Origin: Sphagnum compactum
Lineage: Eukaryota; Bryophyta; Sphagnopsida; Sphagnales
NCBI GenBank assembly: GCA_965153455.1
Contig: OZ234494.1
Span: forward strand, 21,266,001-21,330,000
Length of the DNA: 64,000 nt
Direction: 5' to 3'
In this document: piece after piece, positions 45,101 to 58,050 of the stretch
Numbering within the stretch: the first letter of the stretch is position 1
Layout of the letters: the number at the start of each line of letters is the position of its first letter
The notes under the pieces: generated by a model
What the model saw: only the letters and a program-made list of their open reading frames with translations
What the model was told of the DNA's origin: nothing
Database searches by the model: none
Program-made: the position numbers and the translations under genes

Positions 45101-47526
45101 CATACTACTGCAAAGGGGTGGATAGTCTTCTTCCTCTAGCTTATTCTTCTGTTTTTTCAGTCTTGGTTCTCTTCTCTGGTCTTAAGCTTTTAAATTCCAA
45201 TGGGGTAAAGGTCAAGGGCTAAGTCTTAGTTTGTCTTAGGACATTCAAATCCTTTGTTATGGGCAATTCTCTGCAATTGCTGCCACTGTAATCCACTGAC
45301 AGGCTATGATGCATATTTTGGCTTCATATGCCTCTTGTGGATTCGAATATTGTGGATTCTGTGAAATTTGGAGTCAATAGTCAGTTTTTCAGGTTCTTTG
45401 CTAGTCTTTTTCCTTCAGGTCTTTTGGCTTTCTTTTTCTTGAGCTACATAGCCAGATGGTTTTCTTTGTATTTTCCTGTTACTGCTGGTCTTGTGACTGA
45501 ACTCAGTACTTTGGTTAATGTTTGACATTACTCTGCACCCATTGCCAGGAACTAATGAAGTTGGTGGGGATGTTATGGTGGGTGGCCACTGCCTAAGGTC
45601 CCTGAACATGTGCATGACCTACACTGTTGTTCAAAACTGCTCATTAATTCTGTTGTGTTGTCTAGTTTTCTCTTTTCTTCAGGGTGGAGTTTCCTGTTTT
45701 TCATGGTTGGTGATGATTACTGGTTTTACTGGTCAGATCTGAAATATTAATTTCCTTTTCAGCAGGTCATCTCTAAATTTTTGCTGGCTGTTCAAATTTG
45801 CAGAACTTGAAGAGCTGAGGGCGAAACAAGTTCTCTCAGGACAAGAGCATAGACGGCTTATGTGGGATTACAACCGACGTCAAGCTGAAAAAATGAAACT
45901 GCTGCAGGCTAAATGTGAGGATTATGAGAGAAATGAGCAGGCACAAAAGCAAGAAAGCGAGGCTGAAAGGCAGAGGCTTGAAGCAGAAAAGCAGGAGGTA
46001 AAATTGTGATGAACTTCAATTTCATTTGAGTTTGGCAAGTCACATTCTCCATTCAGTTCAGTGGGAAGTGAAGCAGAAGTGCACAACTTTTTTAAGGTTC
46101 AAACCAACTGTGATTCAACTGTCTAAACCAAAGCATTGACTTTACTGGCTTGACACAGATATAGACGTGTTGTAGTCATAGGTGGCAATAGCCTGCTGGC
46201 TACTGTTGTTACTAAATATGAGTAATGCATTCTAATAGTAATTGTGAGTGACTCTGTTGCACCTGAAGGCACTGAGGCAGATGCAACAGCTCACAGAGCA
46301 AGCCAAAGCACAAGAAAAGCTACAACAGGACCAGTTGGAGCTGATCAAGAAGCATAAGGTGTGATATCAATGCTCCTTACTGTTTGTGGTCTATGGTGTT
46401 TCAAGATGTTTTTCCCTTTCAGCCAATATTGCACCATCCTCCACTAGCATAAATGCTTCACTTGAGCACTTCGCCTATGTTTAGGGATATGCTGTAAAAA
46501 GCTAAGTCAGAATTAGGTGATCAGTTTGTTTGCGTTTTGGTGTTTTGCAGCAAGAGACAGAGGCGATGGAGATGAGAATGCAAGCTGAAAGGACAATGTT
46601 AGCAAAGAAGCAAGAATCTGAATTGCAAAGCCAACGCGTTGTGGAGAAGCTAGAAGTTGAAAAGGGGGAAGTTGGCAAAAATGATGAAGAGCAACAAAAG
46701 AAAATAAAGGAGCTTCAGGAAGAGCTAGCCAGCATTCAGGAGGATCTGGAATTGCAAAATGGCATGGTCAATGTTTTAAACTCAAAGCATATGACAACTA
46801 ATGATGAACTGCAAGACGCAAAGAAGGAAGCAGTTGTGGTAAGATAAATAGGATGGGACCTAAGTTGTATTGTGAATGTTCTTATGCATTTTGTTAGATT
46901 CAAATCTGATGGTGTGAATTGCTTGTTGTCTTTTGCCAGCTTTTGAAGAAATATACAGCTGATGACAAAGTGAAGAGGGTCTCAATCAAAAGAGCAGGTG
47001 AGCTCCGTGTAGAAGCATGGGCTGGTCCTTTTCAAAAGAAGTTCAAGAACAGCAAGGAGGGTTGGCAAACACATTTGGCAAAAGTGTCAAGTGAATGGGA
47101 TTCCACCTTGCGCACAAATGAGTTCCATCCACTCAAGACTGTGCAAGTTGGAACGGACAAATGGAAGGTTAGTTTCTCTCACTGAAGTTCTTGAAATAGA
47201 TGTTTCTTGAAATGTTTCTTGTTCAATAGTCCTTGTGCAAGAGTTGTTCTGAACTTTGTGATGGATTGCAGGAAATCATTGATGACACAGATGAGAGGCT
47301 GGTGAAGCTCCGCAAGGAGTTTGGGGCAGCAGTTTGTGACAGTGTCACAACTGCTCTGAAGGAAATCATGACCTACAACCCAAGTGGGAGATACATTGTG
47401 GAGGTTCCTTGGAACTATGTGACCGATCAGGAAGCCACAATGAAGGACATTGTGGTGCAGCTGGGAGAGATAATCAGACGAAAAGACACTATGAAGGGAC
47501 CAGCAAAACGAAAGACACCAGCTTAG
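42111..47526 (+). CDS. FDM/IDN2-type XS-XH protein of RNA-directed DNA methylation (8 exons)
   Basis: Exons: 42111-42563, 43139-43342, 43656-43932, 45804-45997, 46269-46358, 46551-46838, 46940-47167, 47272-47526. They join into 662 residues. Order of domains: zf-XS (about 38-85), XS domain (about 111-219, with FNPLFVDIFYDQRGHLGCGVI-type core and LYGWHA), a long Glu/Gln/Lys-rich coiled coil (about 245-505), XH domain (about 513-645, KRAGEL...WDSTLRTNEFHPL), and a basic tail. SGS3 lacks an XH domain, so the match is to IDN2 and the FDM proteins, which in Arabidopsis bind double-stranded RNA and support DNA methylation downstream of siRNAs. Oddity: the zinc finger reads CPFSP, with Ser44 where family members normally have the second Cys. 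C41, H60 and H83 remain. The exact IDN2/FDM orthology is not resolved. Confidence 0.93.
42653..42890 (+). repeat. 42-bp minisatellite in FDM intron 1
   Basis: GACATSTGCATGCATGAGAA recurs with GACATG/GACATC at 42681, 42723, 42765, 42807 and 42849, an exact 42-bp period, with GAAATGTGCACTA between. Five to six copies, lightly diverged. Confidence 0.93.
44085..45785 (+). repeat. diverged ~350-bp direct duplication in FDM intron 3
   Basis: Intron 3 is 1871 nt, far longer than the others. Its segment about 44085-44415 resembles about 45405-45785 in order: TTACTRCTGGTCTTG-like, TGCACCCATTGCCAG, GATGTTATGGT/GTTATGGTAG, CACTGTTGTTCAA-like and AGGTCATCTCTMAATTTTT. The duplication partly explains the intron's size. 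Confidence 0.6.
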
Positions 47527-50500
47527 CACTCATTTGCAGCAGCTCATTTGCAACAGTATGTAAGTTACAAAGGTTTCTATATGCAAGAATGAATTCATGT
47601 TTGTTTTTGCTGGTAGATTGTAGCTAGCGTGTGAGCTTTCTCCATCATCCCTTTTCTTTTTGTCTTTTCTGGTACTATGGCTTTCTTATGCATGTTTTGA
47701 CTCCCCTACTCATTTCACCAACCATATACCTGTACATGTCAATGCAGTCTTGGAGAAAAGAAGACAATTAATTGCTTGGGCTGATACCAAGGGCTGATAG
47801 CAGTAGCAATCAGAGTGCTGCTGTAGTCAAGGATTTGTGAAGCAAAGATACGAGATCAAATAATGACACAGAAGATCAACTGAGCATCAGTTTGTCAGTT
47901 CGATATGAGGATGCGATTAGGGTTCTTTGCTTCATGCAGTCCTGGCAGATTGAGATAGAGAAGTGTTGTTGGTGCATAGTTACCAACCAATTTTGGAGAA
48001 TTTCCCTTCAGTAAAAGCAATTATTGTTCAATTTTTGAGGGTTGAATGCTAGATATCCATAGCTTTCCATATGCAAAGCTTGATGTAGGAGAGGAGCATT
48101 CTCTGAAAAATTTCAAACTGTCTGTTTCTCTGAAAATGCTATATGGCACGGCATTTGAACAATTGTTGATAAAGCAATCCAGATGTTGGAACCACTGCAT
48201 TCCTTCGGATTGCACTTGTGCAGCTGAAATGGTAGAAAGACCAGTGCTTTTTGTTTCAAATTTGCCTTCATGGGTTCACGGGTTTTGGTAGAGTTTGTGA
48301 TTCAGGGGTGAAGTTTTGGCTATATTATGTGTAAATGCTCTTAGATTTGTGGATGTGTGGTGTGTTCTTGTTCCATTGCAATACCGGCATAGAGAGAAAA
48401 CCCTTTCATCTAGATGATCAACCTCAGTGCTGTAGAGTATGGTTATAAAAGACACTCTTGGGTTTTATCAGTCTTCTGATGTGTGTAAAAATAATTCATT
48501 TTGCTCACAATCCTAACTAGTATGAATACCAAGGTCTTTTGAGATGACTTACCAAGGGAATATGAGTATTTTTCTAATAAGAGAAATTTGAGTTGCATAT
48601 AAATGTAAGGCAAAACAAATTAACGATTTGCAATAGAAAAATAAACTAAAGATTGTTGTGAAACTAAATGTGTCATGCGTTCTCCAAATTTACAAACCAA
48701 GATCTTGGGAAAGTGTGCTTCTAAAACATGCGATGAATCTCAATCTTGTTCAAAGGTTCACATTCCTCTAGTAATTTTAATTCATGAGTGAAAATTTTTA
48801 TAATAACTTTCTTTACGAATGGAAGTTAATTTGATAATTTGATCTACCATTTGAAGGCTAGTTCTTGTAAATCAAGAGCCTAGCAAGATCGAAGTCTTTC
48901 TTAATTTTTGATTTGAAAGCCTAGGATAGCTAAAACCTATTTAAAAAGAAACCCAATACCAAGGAATGTGTCCTCTTCCTCTTTGCACCATTTCAATGGC
49001 AAAAAAAAGCTTTTTATAGATACATCCCAAGGTGTCACAATAAAAATAACTTGAAGATTAACATGTTTTTACTAACTCATTGAAACTAAATGCACCAAAC
49101 AAAAAACCATTACCAAAAATTGTAACAACTTCAAGAACTTGCGTCATCTCTTCCCTTGTTAAAATCTTTAAACCCTTCGACAAAAGTGGAATTAGAATTT
49201 TTATCATCATACTTATCAACAATTTGTTTTGTTTTTTCTTGGCCAACATATTTACTTAAACATTGAAACCATTTGAAACAAGGGCCCAATAATAATAACT
49301 ATCATGTTATCAGCCTTAACATTATTGAAATGAAATCAAAAAATGGAATCAAACCATCACAACATTATGCAACCATTTTTGGATAAAAAGAATTTCAAAT
49401 CCACTATGATTCAAAGTCATCACATTGTAAAGGTGGTGTATCAATTGTCCTTCACATGTATTCCCTTTGTAACTTCATAAAAATCTCCATCACTACAACC
49501 AAAATGTCAAACAACCAATAAACTCAACATTTGGTTTAAAACACACTACTAAACCATCGGGTTCAAGCTTTACAAAATAGCCTTGATCAAGCCAATTGGA
49601 ACATGCACCTAGAGTTGTAATTATTGTCACCAATAACACAATTCTTATCGTGTTTGTATATTTGAACATTTCTTAAATGTTCATGCACAAGTTCTTGACA
49701 AGATGAAAATGCAATCTTGAGGTCATAGCACCACACACATCACCAAGAGCTTTCGACAATGGACAATGACGTATGCAAATGTTTAACAATGAATCAAAAC
49801 CAAATCTTCAATGAATCAAGTTTGTGCCATGTCACATGTAAATGTTTTTCGCTCCATAAGAACTTATGGTAGGATTGCTTTTGTTCATTTGTCTTCTATT
49901 GACCAAATGTCTCTTCCTTCACATTTGATTAAATTTCCTCGCACTCCAAGTCCATGGGGAGTTCATTTAACAAATGTTTTCTACATCATGGGATGCCATG
50001 CATGACCCACATTGTAAATTCACAAATCCATTTTCAACATCTTAGGTTTTGAGATTTAAGTTGTCACATTTTGAAAAGTTAGGTAGTAAAAACAAGCTTT
50101 CCTTGTGTATTTTTTAACCTACCTATATTATACCTACTTAAGACCTCCTTCTTACAAAATGGGTTACCAATGTGAAAGCGGATAATAAACTCAATCCAAG
50201 AGGTTCATCCACAACTGAGATATATCGCCATAAATCGAAATTTTTTTTTAAAATTAAAAATTTTGAAAAAAAATTGTGAATTTGGAGGTTTTCAGTTGCC
50301 AGAAGTGAGGGGGAAAAAATAAAGTAAAAGTAAAAACAAAAATGGCCAGATTCATTCATGTATGTGATTTTTCATTGTGTGGCCAAAGATAGGAGTAGTA
50401 TTTATTTATTTATTTATTTATTGAAGATTTGTTCTTTTATTTCTGGTTTATAGCCAGATTTTGACTAAGTCTTCCTCGGGATGGTTGCCACTTTTTCTAC

Positions 50501-50928
50501 ATCTTCCAATGAATATCGCCACTTTTTGGCTAAAAACAGTGAATTCCTTTAAAAAAAAGGACACTGGGTAGAAAGATTATGGGCTGTAACTGTCCACCTG
50601 ACAGCCTATCAGAGCGTGAAGATTCTCGCGTTAGGGATGGTTCTGAATTCCAGAATCTTCTTGGGACGGAGTCCAAGCCGCCCATCAAAGTGAAAGTTCT
50701 TTCTTCTTCACAGAAGTAGGCAAAGCTCGCAAAGCTCGCTCGCAACCAGATCGGGAGTTTTGATGGTGATTCTGTGACTTCAATCCACGTCCTGCGAGTG
50801 CGGACTGTAGACGAGGAGCTAGGAAGAAAGGCGATTGTCACACCCATCTTTCGCATCTTGGTTTTTATGCCGTTGTTGCTTCTGAGCAGGCTGCTCTCCA
50901 ACTGTTCACCACCTGCAACACCACCTAG
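47527..50928. other. FDM 3' flank and AT-rich intergenic DNA
   Basis: The first ~500 bp probably contain the FDM 3' untranslated region. The rest is AT-rich without a recognisable gene. An ATTT simple repeat lies near 50400-50421. Confidence 0.55.
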
Positions 50929-50941
50929 GTTTAGGGTTTGC
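50929..50941 (+). promoter_or_regulatory. telo-box motif upstream of the kinase pseudogene
   Basis: GGTTTAGGGTTTG lies in a GC-richer stretch (50580-51060) about 290 bp upstream of the kinase ATG. It probably belongs to the remnant promoter of that gene. Confidence 0.4.
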
Positions 50942-51227
50942 CGCTCGTGTGTTGCAACCTGGGTTGTATGGTGCGTACCATTTGCAGCACAGAGCCTCGC
51001 TCACAGTTAGGGTCTCTGTCTTGTCGCTAGAATCTGTTGTTCATTCAGAGTGGGAGAAAGGCGAGGATTAGGTCAAAATGGGTGCATAGAATATTGTGAG
51101 TGGTGGAAGGCTAATCTGTGAATAATCTTCCTTCCTTCCTGAAAGAATAATGACTCTTTCCGAGTGTCGGTTGGGGATGTGTAGACTCTGAACCGATAGC
51201 AGATCTTCAACGTCATTGTCAAACATT

Positions 51228-52329
51228 ATGACGGATAATTACCTCCAGCTCTCAGGGGATGTGGTGGATGCCTTGGTTCGAGTTGAGAACAACCAGCATG
51301 TGCATTTTAATGACATTCGGTGCGGGTTCTTGAAGAAGAAGCTTCAGGAGACAGAAGAAGCTTTCAGTGAGACAGTGAGGGGCTTTTGGGAAGGTTCATG
51401 AGGTACAGCGGCTGGGTCAAAACTTTGAGCAAAGAGCTTTTTTCAGATTGGCATCTGAAAGCTTTCTCATTAGAAGCGAACATTTTGACGGGTCTCTCTC
51501 ATCCCCACATTGTGCAAGGATTTGGTGTTACTACTAAGATCTATTCTTGTTTGATCATGGTGAAGGGTTTGGAGTTTAGAGCTTGTGCATGGACACAAAC
51601 GGTTCTTAGTAATAACACCAAATACTTGCACAATGTGGGGATGAGAGAGACCTGCCAAGGTGATACCATCGCTAATATGATGTCTACATCTTCATTCCAT
51701 CCTAGGGTGCAAATCTTTGAGCTTGGACTGTTGCACTGGACATCATGCTACAAGTCGCCGAGGCCATGCACTATTTGCACCAGAAAAGGATAACACACAG
51801 GGACCTGAACTGTGCAAATATTCTAATTAATCCTGCACAAACTCCAGAGATGGCAAAAGCAGGTATGTGGAGGTCAAAGTGGCATCAAAGATGATTAATA
51901 TTATTGCTACCTGTTCTCTGCAGACAATAGCAGGGACAATGTGATGCGATGGATGGCACCTGAGTTGTTTGAATCAGAGTAGAATTTCAGCACAAGAAAG
52001 TACCCATTCAAGTCAGATTTATATAGCTATGCCATTGCATGCTTTGAAATCTTCACGAGAAGGCTGCCTTACAAAAAGTGTCGTCTTTCAGAAGAGAGAA
52101 GGTCAAGGCAGGCTTGAGCCCAACCCTGCCTGCTTCCCTACCCAACTCTTTGTTGTCCCTGATCAATTGCTGCTGGGATGGTGATGTCCACAGCAGGCCA
52201 TCTTTCTCAAGACTCTGCACTGAGCTCAGGCATCTGGAAGGCATTCTCATGGTGAGCAGTAAGTACTCTCATGAAGCAATGGAGTCACCAGATACTAGGT
52301 TCATGGGGCAGCAGCTGGGGAAAGGGTAG
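51228..52329 (+). pseudogene. broken protein kinase gene (TKL/RLCK-like), lacking ATP-binding lobe and DFG
   Basis: From the ATG at 51228 an intact N-terminal segment reads MTDNYLQLSGDVVDAL and continues through HFNDIRC and LQETEEAF, then stops. Kinase pieces follow in several frames: LTGLSHPHIVQGFGVTTK (subdomain IV-V), LQVAEAMHYLHQKRITHRDLNCANIL (catalytic loop HRDLN), an intron at about 51862-51923, then RDNVMRWMAPELFESE, a TAG at 51980, KYPFKSDLYSYAIACFEIFTRRLPYK, a frameshift, and SLINCCWDGDVHSRPSFSRL. The glycine loop, the VAIK lysine and the DFG motif are missing. The retained intron argues against a retrocopy. It is not functional as a kinase. Confidence 0.85.
51487..51656. repeat. 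inverted duplication of a kinase exon fragment (hairpin)
   Basis: The left arm, about 51487-51541 (contains GTCTCTCTCATCCCCACATT), and the right arm, about 51602-51656 (contains AATGTGGGGATGAGAGAGAC), are reverse complements over about 53 bp with 5-6 mismatches. They flank a loop of about 60 nt. Both arms encode the LSHPHIVQxFGVxTK kinase motif, one on each strand. Confidence 0.9.
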
Positions 52330-52754
52330 AGTCTGGGACATTTCAGAATAGTCATTATTTGCCTTGGTTTTACCCAATCAGGAAAAAGACATTTCTTCAT
52401 TGGAGTGCCAGGAATGAGACTTGCATTTCATAAGTGGTAACTTCTTTTGGAGGGATGTCAGCCTTCAAATGCTACACAAGTATCATCTAAACCCTAAACT
52501 CAGTTATAACTTTGTCTATCATGATGTTGTTGGGGGAGTGGTCTGATATTGTTCAATGTGTTGTATGCCATAACCAGCTGACACCATCTATGTTACAGAA
52601 TATTGACTTTTTTTCATGGGCTTATGTGATTATCAGATCATTTGGTATCTGTTCAAACTTTCACCACACTGCCATTTAACATGGCTCCAGAGGATGCCAA
52701 CATGGGCTATGAAACTTGTCATAATTCAGTGCAGGATGTGCATAACTCAAAAAG

Positions 52755-52947
52755 ATGATGGATGACCTTCAACAACAGGTATGGGAGAAAGATCAAACAC
52801 TGCGGGATAAAGATCAAACATTGCAAGAGCAGGATCAGAAGCTACAGGAGAAAGATCAAACATTGCAAGAGCAAGATCAGAAGCTGTAGGAGAAAGATCA
52901 AATGATTCAAGAGCTTCATGCAAGGATTTTTGGACCTGAGATGTGAT
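52755..52947 (+). pseudogene. heptad-repeat coiled-coil remnant
   Basis: From the ATG at 52755 the frame reads MMDDLQQQVWEKDQTLRDKD followed by alternating heptads KDQTLQE and QDQKLQE, a perfect coiled-coil pattern. After QDQKL a single TAG interrupts, and the frame resumes with EKDQMIQELHARIFGPEM and ends. The equivalent position in the previous repeat is CAG, so the stop is a C-to-T change. It may be the tail of the upstream kinase gene or an independent fragment. Confidence 0.6.
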
Positions 52948-55900
52948 GTCTTATGTGGTCGTGAATCATTCACCATATGAATGCTACCTTAAATTTGATA
53001 GAATTTCTATTTTGCCCAATGATCTATGACTTCACAATAAGTGATGAATGGTGTTCACATGCGACTTACTTTCCCATCATTTAGTGTGCAAAATGGAGGT
53101 ATCGAATTTGAAGTACATTCTCATATCTAGAGGGCATGGGACATGGAGTAGAACTCCTTGAAAGTAATCATTTTGTCCATTCTAGCAAAACCTAAATTAA
53201 CAAGGCAAGAATCATGTCTGTGATCATAACCTTATGGATGTCCTTAAGAAAGTATCAAACTATGGTCCAATTTCCATAGGAATCTAGAGACTTGTTCATG
53301 AGGTTGGCAAATAATCCAAAGACATTTCTAGATAATTACCATGTGATTAGTGATTTACTCAAATGAAAGATGTTTACATGTCCATTCAAGGTTTCAACAT
53401 TGCGATTCATATGAAGACTTGTATACAAGCAATTTGATGTTAGTATGCTTGAGATTATGCCTATTGGATTAAGGATGGCTTTCATAAACTCATGCCCAAA
53501 AAGTGATCAATATTCCAAGGGAGAGTGAAACAAACAAATTTGAAGAAAAAAACACAACAACAATATTTAAGTATAAACATATGTTCATGAAAGATGTTTT
53601 TTTACATCTAATATGATAAGTCCATTCCCAAAACTTAAGTCCATTTATGCATATATCATACATGCAATTAAGGGCCAAAGCTTATCTAGATGAATCTCAT
53701 TTAAACCCTTTTAATGATACAACAATCAATCAACGACATCATCTAGATTTTATAGTTTGTAGAACATTCTTGTTTGTATTTCATGGCGACAACATATTCA
53801 TGACCTCTTCTAAAAGATGGATTTATAATTGCAATTCATCTAACCATGATTAAATAGGATTTTGTGATAAAAAAACCATTTATTACAATATATTTTAACT
53901 CTAACTTGGTGCAACAGATGAAGATTAAAGATGATACGTGAAATGAGCTACAAAAGAACACCATTTTGGCATGATTGCCCTTTTCTTGCATTACAAATAA
54001 ACCTTTAGCTAAGCATCTCCTAATGCTCACATTGCCCCTAAATTTTTGACAAACTTTTTAACTTACTTAAAAACACAAGATTTTAAACTACTTGAAGATG
54101 ATACAATCATCTTAATATGTTAATGTATATAAATGACATGGAATTAATAAATACTTTGAACAATTTTGAAAAAGTTGATTTGTTAAATTTAAAACAATTT
54201 CAATCTTTGGAGGCCATTGACTATGTGAATAAAAGAGGGCAATTTGATTGAAACATCAAGGCAAAAGAAAACATGTATTAGATGTGATGTGCAAAGCAAG
54301 TTCTCTCTAGTATCTCTCCTACATATTAGTTGAACTCACATAATCAAAGACGATATATTTATCAATAAACCTTTCATGTAAAAGGGACAATGTTATGGAG
54401 ACATAGTGCCTCCCTTGAAAGCAAATCCTATAGCATAGAAAGAAACTATAAATACAAATGAAAACCCTATAAGGTATTCAAGTTTCAACATTAGATAGTT
54501 CTTTGAAAAAATATTGGAATGCAATTCACTTCTATAACAACTCTTCATTCATTTTGAAACATGTTAAGGTAAACTTTCAGCAAATAGGGTGTCAAGAATC
54601 TTAACCTTAATAAAACCCTATAACATTATTAACAATCACATATAGTGCTTGCTCCAAATTTTGAAGAAAAGCAATTGCTTTTAAATACTATCATGTTCAA
54701 ACAAACCCAATAATTTAAAAGACAAATGCAATGGTAATAATTTGACTTCTTTTGATCATGAAATACTTGAACCTAGCTTCTAATCATAAATTATTAAAGG
54801 GAATACCTTACATGAGGAAATTCTGAAAAAACAATTGCATTGCCCACATACCAAGGTAACTTACATTGCAAATGAATAACACATGATAAAATTTCCAACC
54901 CATCATTAAATAAACATCAATGCTACGTCATTCTTGTTTGATTTGTTGCTTGCAAGAAGGTTTAAAGTGTCTTCATATGATAATTCATGTAATTTAGTTC
55001 ACCATTTATAGATGAAATCCATCCATCAACAACCTTTTTCATGGAGCAAATTCACCCATGAACATCCATTTTCATTCATAATACATGACATTCATTCATC
55101 ATAATTTAATGAACCCATTGTTATGAATAAATATAATCTGCATGTGTTTCTTTGCATACATGATACTTTGTGTTGATCTTTTGGTTTATGTTTTGACCTA
55201 TTGTTAGGCTTGAATCTAGTTTTTATCATCATAGATTTTCATGCAATGACAATGTCTATTACTTGATTAAACAATCCAAGGGCTATTGTGAGTGTACAAA
55301 AGACCATTTGGACAATCCATTGTTGTGTTCCTTTACAAAACACATGTGTCTATGAAGTTTACAAAAGTTAAATACTTCTCTTTTCCTCTTTCCTTTCTTT
55401 CATGATTTTTTTCGTTCTTCCCCTCCATTATTATTCCCTCTTTCACATGGTTTTTCTTTTAAAATTACAAAATTACTAGAAATAAATCAAAATAGTGCAT
55501 CATAACATAGCAACTAACCCCAACATAAACCATAGAATCTACATTCAAAATATTTTCTGATATATTTCATATGATACTTCATGTGGTTTAACTCATCACT
55601 TATGAATAAAAAATGAGGATTGTCATGGTTATTTGATGAGAATGCACTTCCATAAATGTAATGCAAATTGGATCACTAAAGATATGACGATCTTTGCAAA
55701 CCCTATGGAACATTGTGTTAAAACAACATTGTGTTTTACACAAACTTTGCATACTTAACATTTTTATCCCTCTTGTTTTAGTCATTCAACCTAAAATTCA
55801 ACTCAAAAGTCATATTACTTAATATGAACAACTAAAGGAACAATGGTCATCAACACAAGAGGCATTCACCAATAAAATAAATATTTGCTTTACATTTTTT

Positions 55901-57639
55901 TTGACACATATGACATGCTACAAATGGCATTTGGAATGACATAACATTGATTATAGTCACCCTTGTGAGTATGGGATTTTTCATGTGTAAAATGATGTGT
56001 TTGATTTAATTGCAAAAAAATTAGTGTCATGTGAGACATGTTTTAAAAACTACAAATGTTCAAAGGTCTTCCACATTTACAATCTTAGTAAAGCGAATGG
56101 GCAATATGTGAAGGTCTTACATGGATGTTTTGTTTATGATCTAAATTGTTAAATTAAATAATCACACAAACCAAAATGAACAATTTTTTTGTGACCAAGT
56201 GTAATAGGATTGAACTCCATTCAAAATATTATAATAAATAAAATTTCCCCTCAACTATGGTTTTGAAGCATTTTCCTTGCTTGATTGAATCATCTATTCA
56301 TGACCTTTAGTGTGATAAATGATCTACCACATAACCAACCTTTATGTTAAAATTAATAATTAATCATTTTTCAATCACAACTAGAAGATGAAAAGAGAGG
56401 GCCAAGGGGTCCATTTTGGTTATTTATGAATGATAAACCTTCATTGACATATCCTTGCCCATGGTTAAAATGGCTCCATTGCCTTGCATGTTATTACTAT
56501 GTTTTATAACCTTTTTGTACTTGCAAATGCATTCATGAAATCAGTTGTATATATAACTAACATTATAGTGTTTTCAACATATAAACAATCAAATCTTTTG
56601 TGTGGACACATAGAAGCATGAAAATTTGACAAATTTGCAAATATGAATGGTTCATAAATAGTTCATATACCAAACAAGTACTTTTGGATACACATTGAAT
56701 GCCCATGTAATAAGGTTTTCATGTCCATGGGAAGATAAATTTATCCCATTGAAGATTCCCAATTCAAATTTGTGGATGTTTGCATCTTCACATGCAAGGT
56801 GGCAAGTTATAAGGTTAAATATGGAGCTAAGGGAAATTGTGATATAGTTGACGTGAGGATGGATTTCAAATTGTTAATGAAATTATAACCATATGATTAA
56901 ATGTATTGGATTTCGGGAATGGAGGATCCCTATTCCTCAAGATTGTCACAACCATAGCAAAATAACTTTATTCCCATAATTTTTAGTCTTCCAATCTTAC
57001 CACCAAAATTAATACATATTCTATGCAAAATATTTCTTTACCTGTGGGAATAATGGTGTGATTCAACATGTTGGACTATGACATTTAAATAATGCAAAAT
57101 GTTGTTTCATGTGCCATTGAAAAGTTGTACATAAATCATAACATATATAGCAAATTCTAACAAAATCACCACCATGGTGAACCAAAGTTGATTGTATGTG
57201 CATGGTTAATGTTATTGATAAGTATAAAATGCCCCATTTTTTATAAACATAAGATATTCACACGGTATCCATCCACCATACCTTGACAAAAAAAATTTAA
57301 ATAAAAAAATAATTTCAACCATAGAATTGGTGAAACCTAAAAGTTCCAAATAACAACTTTTCAAATTATTTATCTACCCTCACAATAGAATTATCCTCAA
57401 AGTTCATGAAATTGAAGACCAAAATCTTGAAAAATTAAGAATATGAAACTAATTTTGTTGTGAAAAAACACAATGTTATCAAACAATAGGTCAAACTTCT
57501 CCATGAAAATTGATGGTCTTCGAAGTTTCATCATGTGACCTCAATTTTCTTCAATAAATTTTCAATGGTATTGTCACAAATGCCAATGGCATGGGGTTTA
57601 TTCATTTGAATGTTCATTCATGACTTGTAATGAACTTAT
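52948..57639. other. AT-rich intergenic DNA
   Basis: 4.7 kb without a recognisable gene, RNA gene or transposon terminus. Direct low-complexity motifs such as TTCATTCAT and ACCCATCATT recur but do not form clear arrays. Confidence 0.55.
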
Positions 57640-58050
57640 ACTTAACTCTTAATTAAATTTTAATTCACTTTTAGTTAATTTTCAATTAAGTTTAAATTCA
57701 CTTTTAGCTAACTCTTAGTTCACTTTTAGTTCACTTTTAATTAAGTCTTAATTAATTTCTAATTAACTTTCAATTCGCTTTTAGTTAAGTGTTAGTCCAT
57801 TTCTAATTAATTCTCAATTCACTTTTAATTAAATTTTAGTCTAGTTCTAGATAATTTTAAATGAATTTTAAATTAATTTGTAATTCACTTTCAGTTCACT
57901 TCCAATTAATTTTCAGTTCACTTTTAATTAATTTTAAATTCACTTTGAATTAACTCATAATTCACTTTCAGTTCGCTTCTAGTTAATTATCAATTCATTT
58001 ATAATTAAATTCAAGTTCATTATTAGTTGAATTTTAGTTCACTTATAATT
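57640..58050. repeat. degenerate TTCACTTTTAGTTAA-type tandem array
   Basis: About 30 short units built on TTCACTTTTAGTTAA / TTAATTCACTTTTAGTT variants (roughly 12-16 bp each) fill this interval, with variable spacing. No coding content. Confidence 0.8.
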
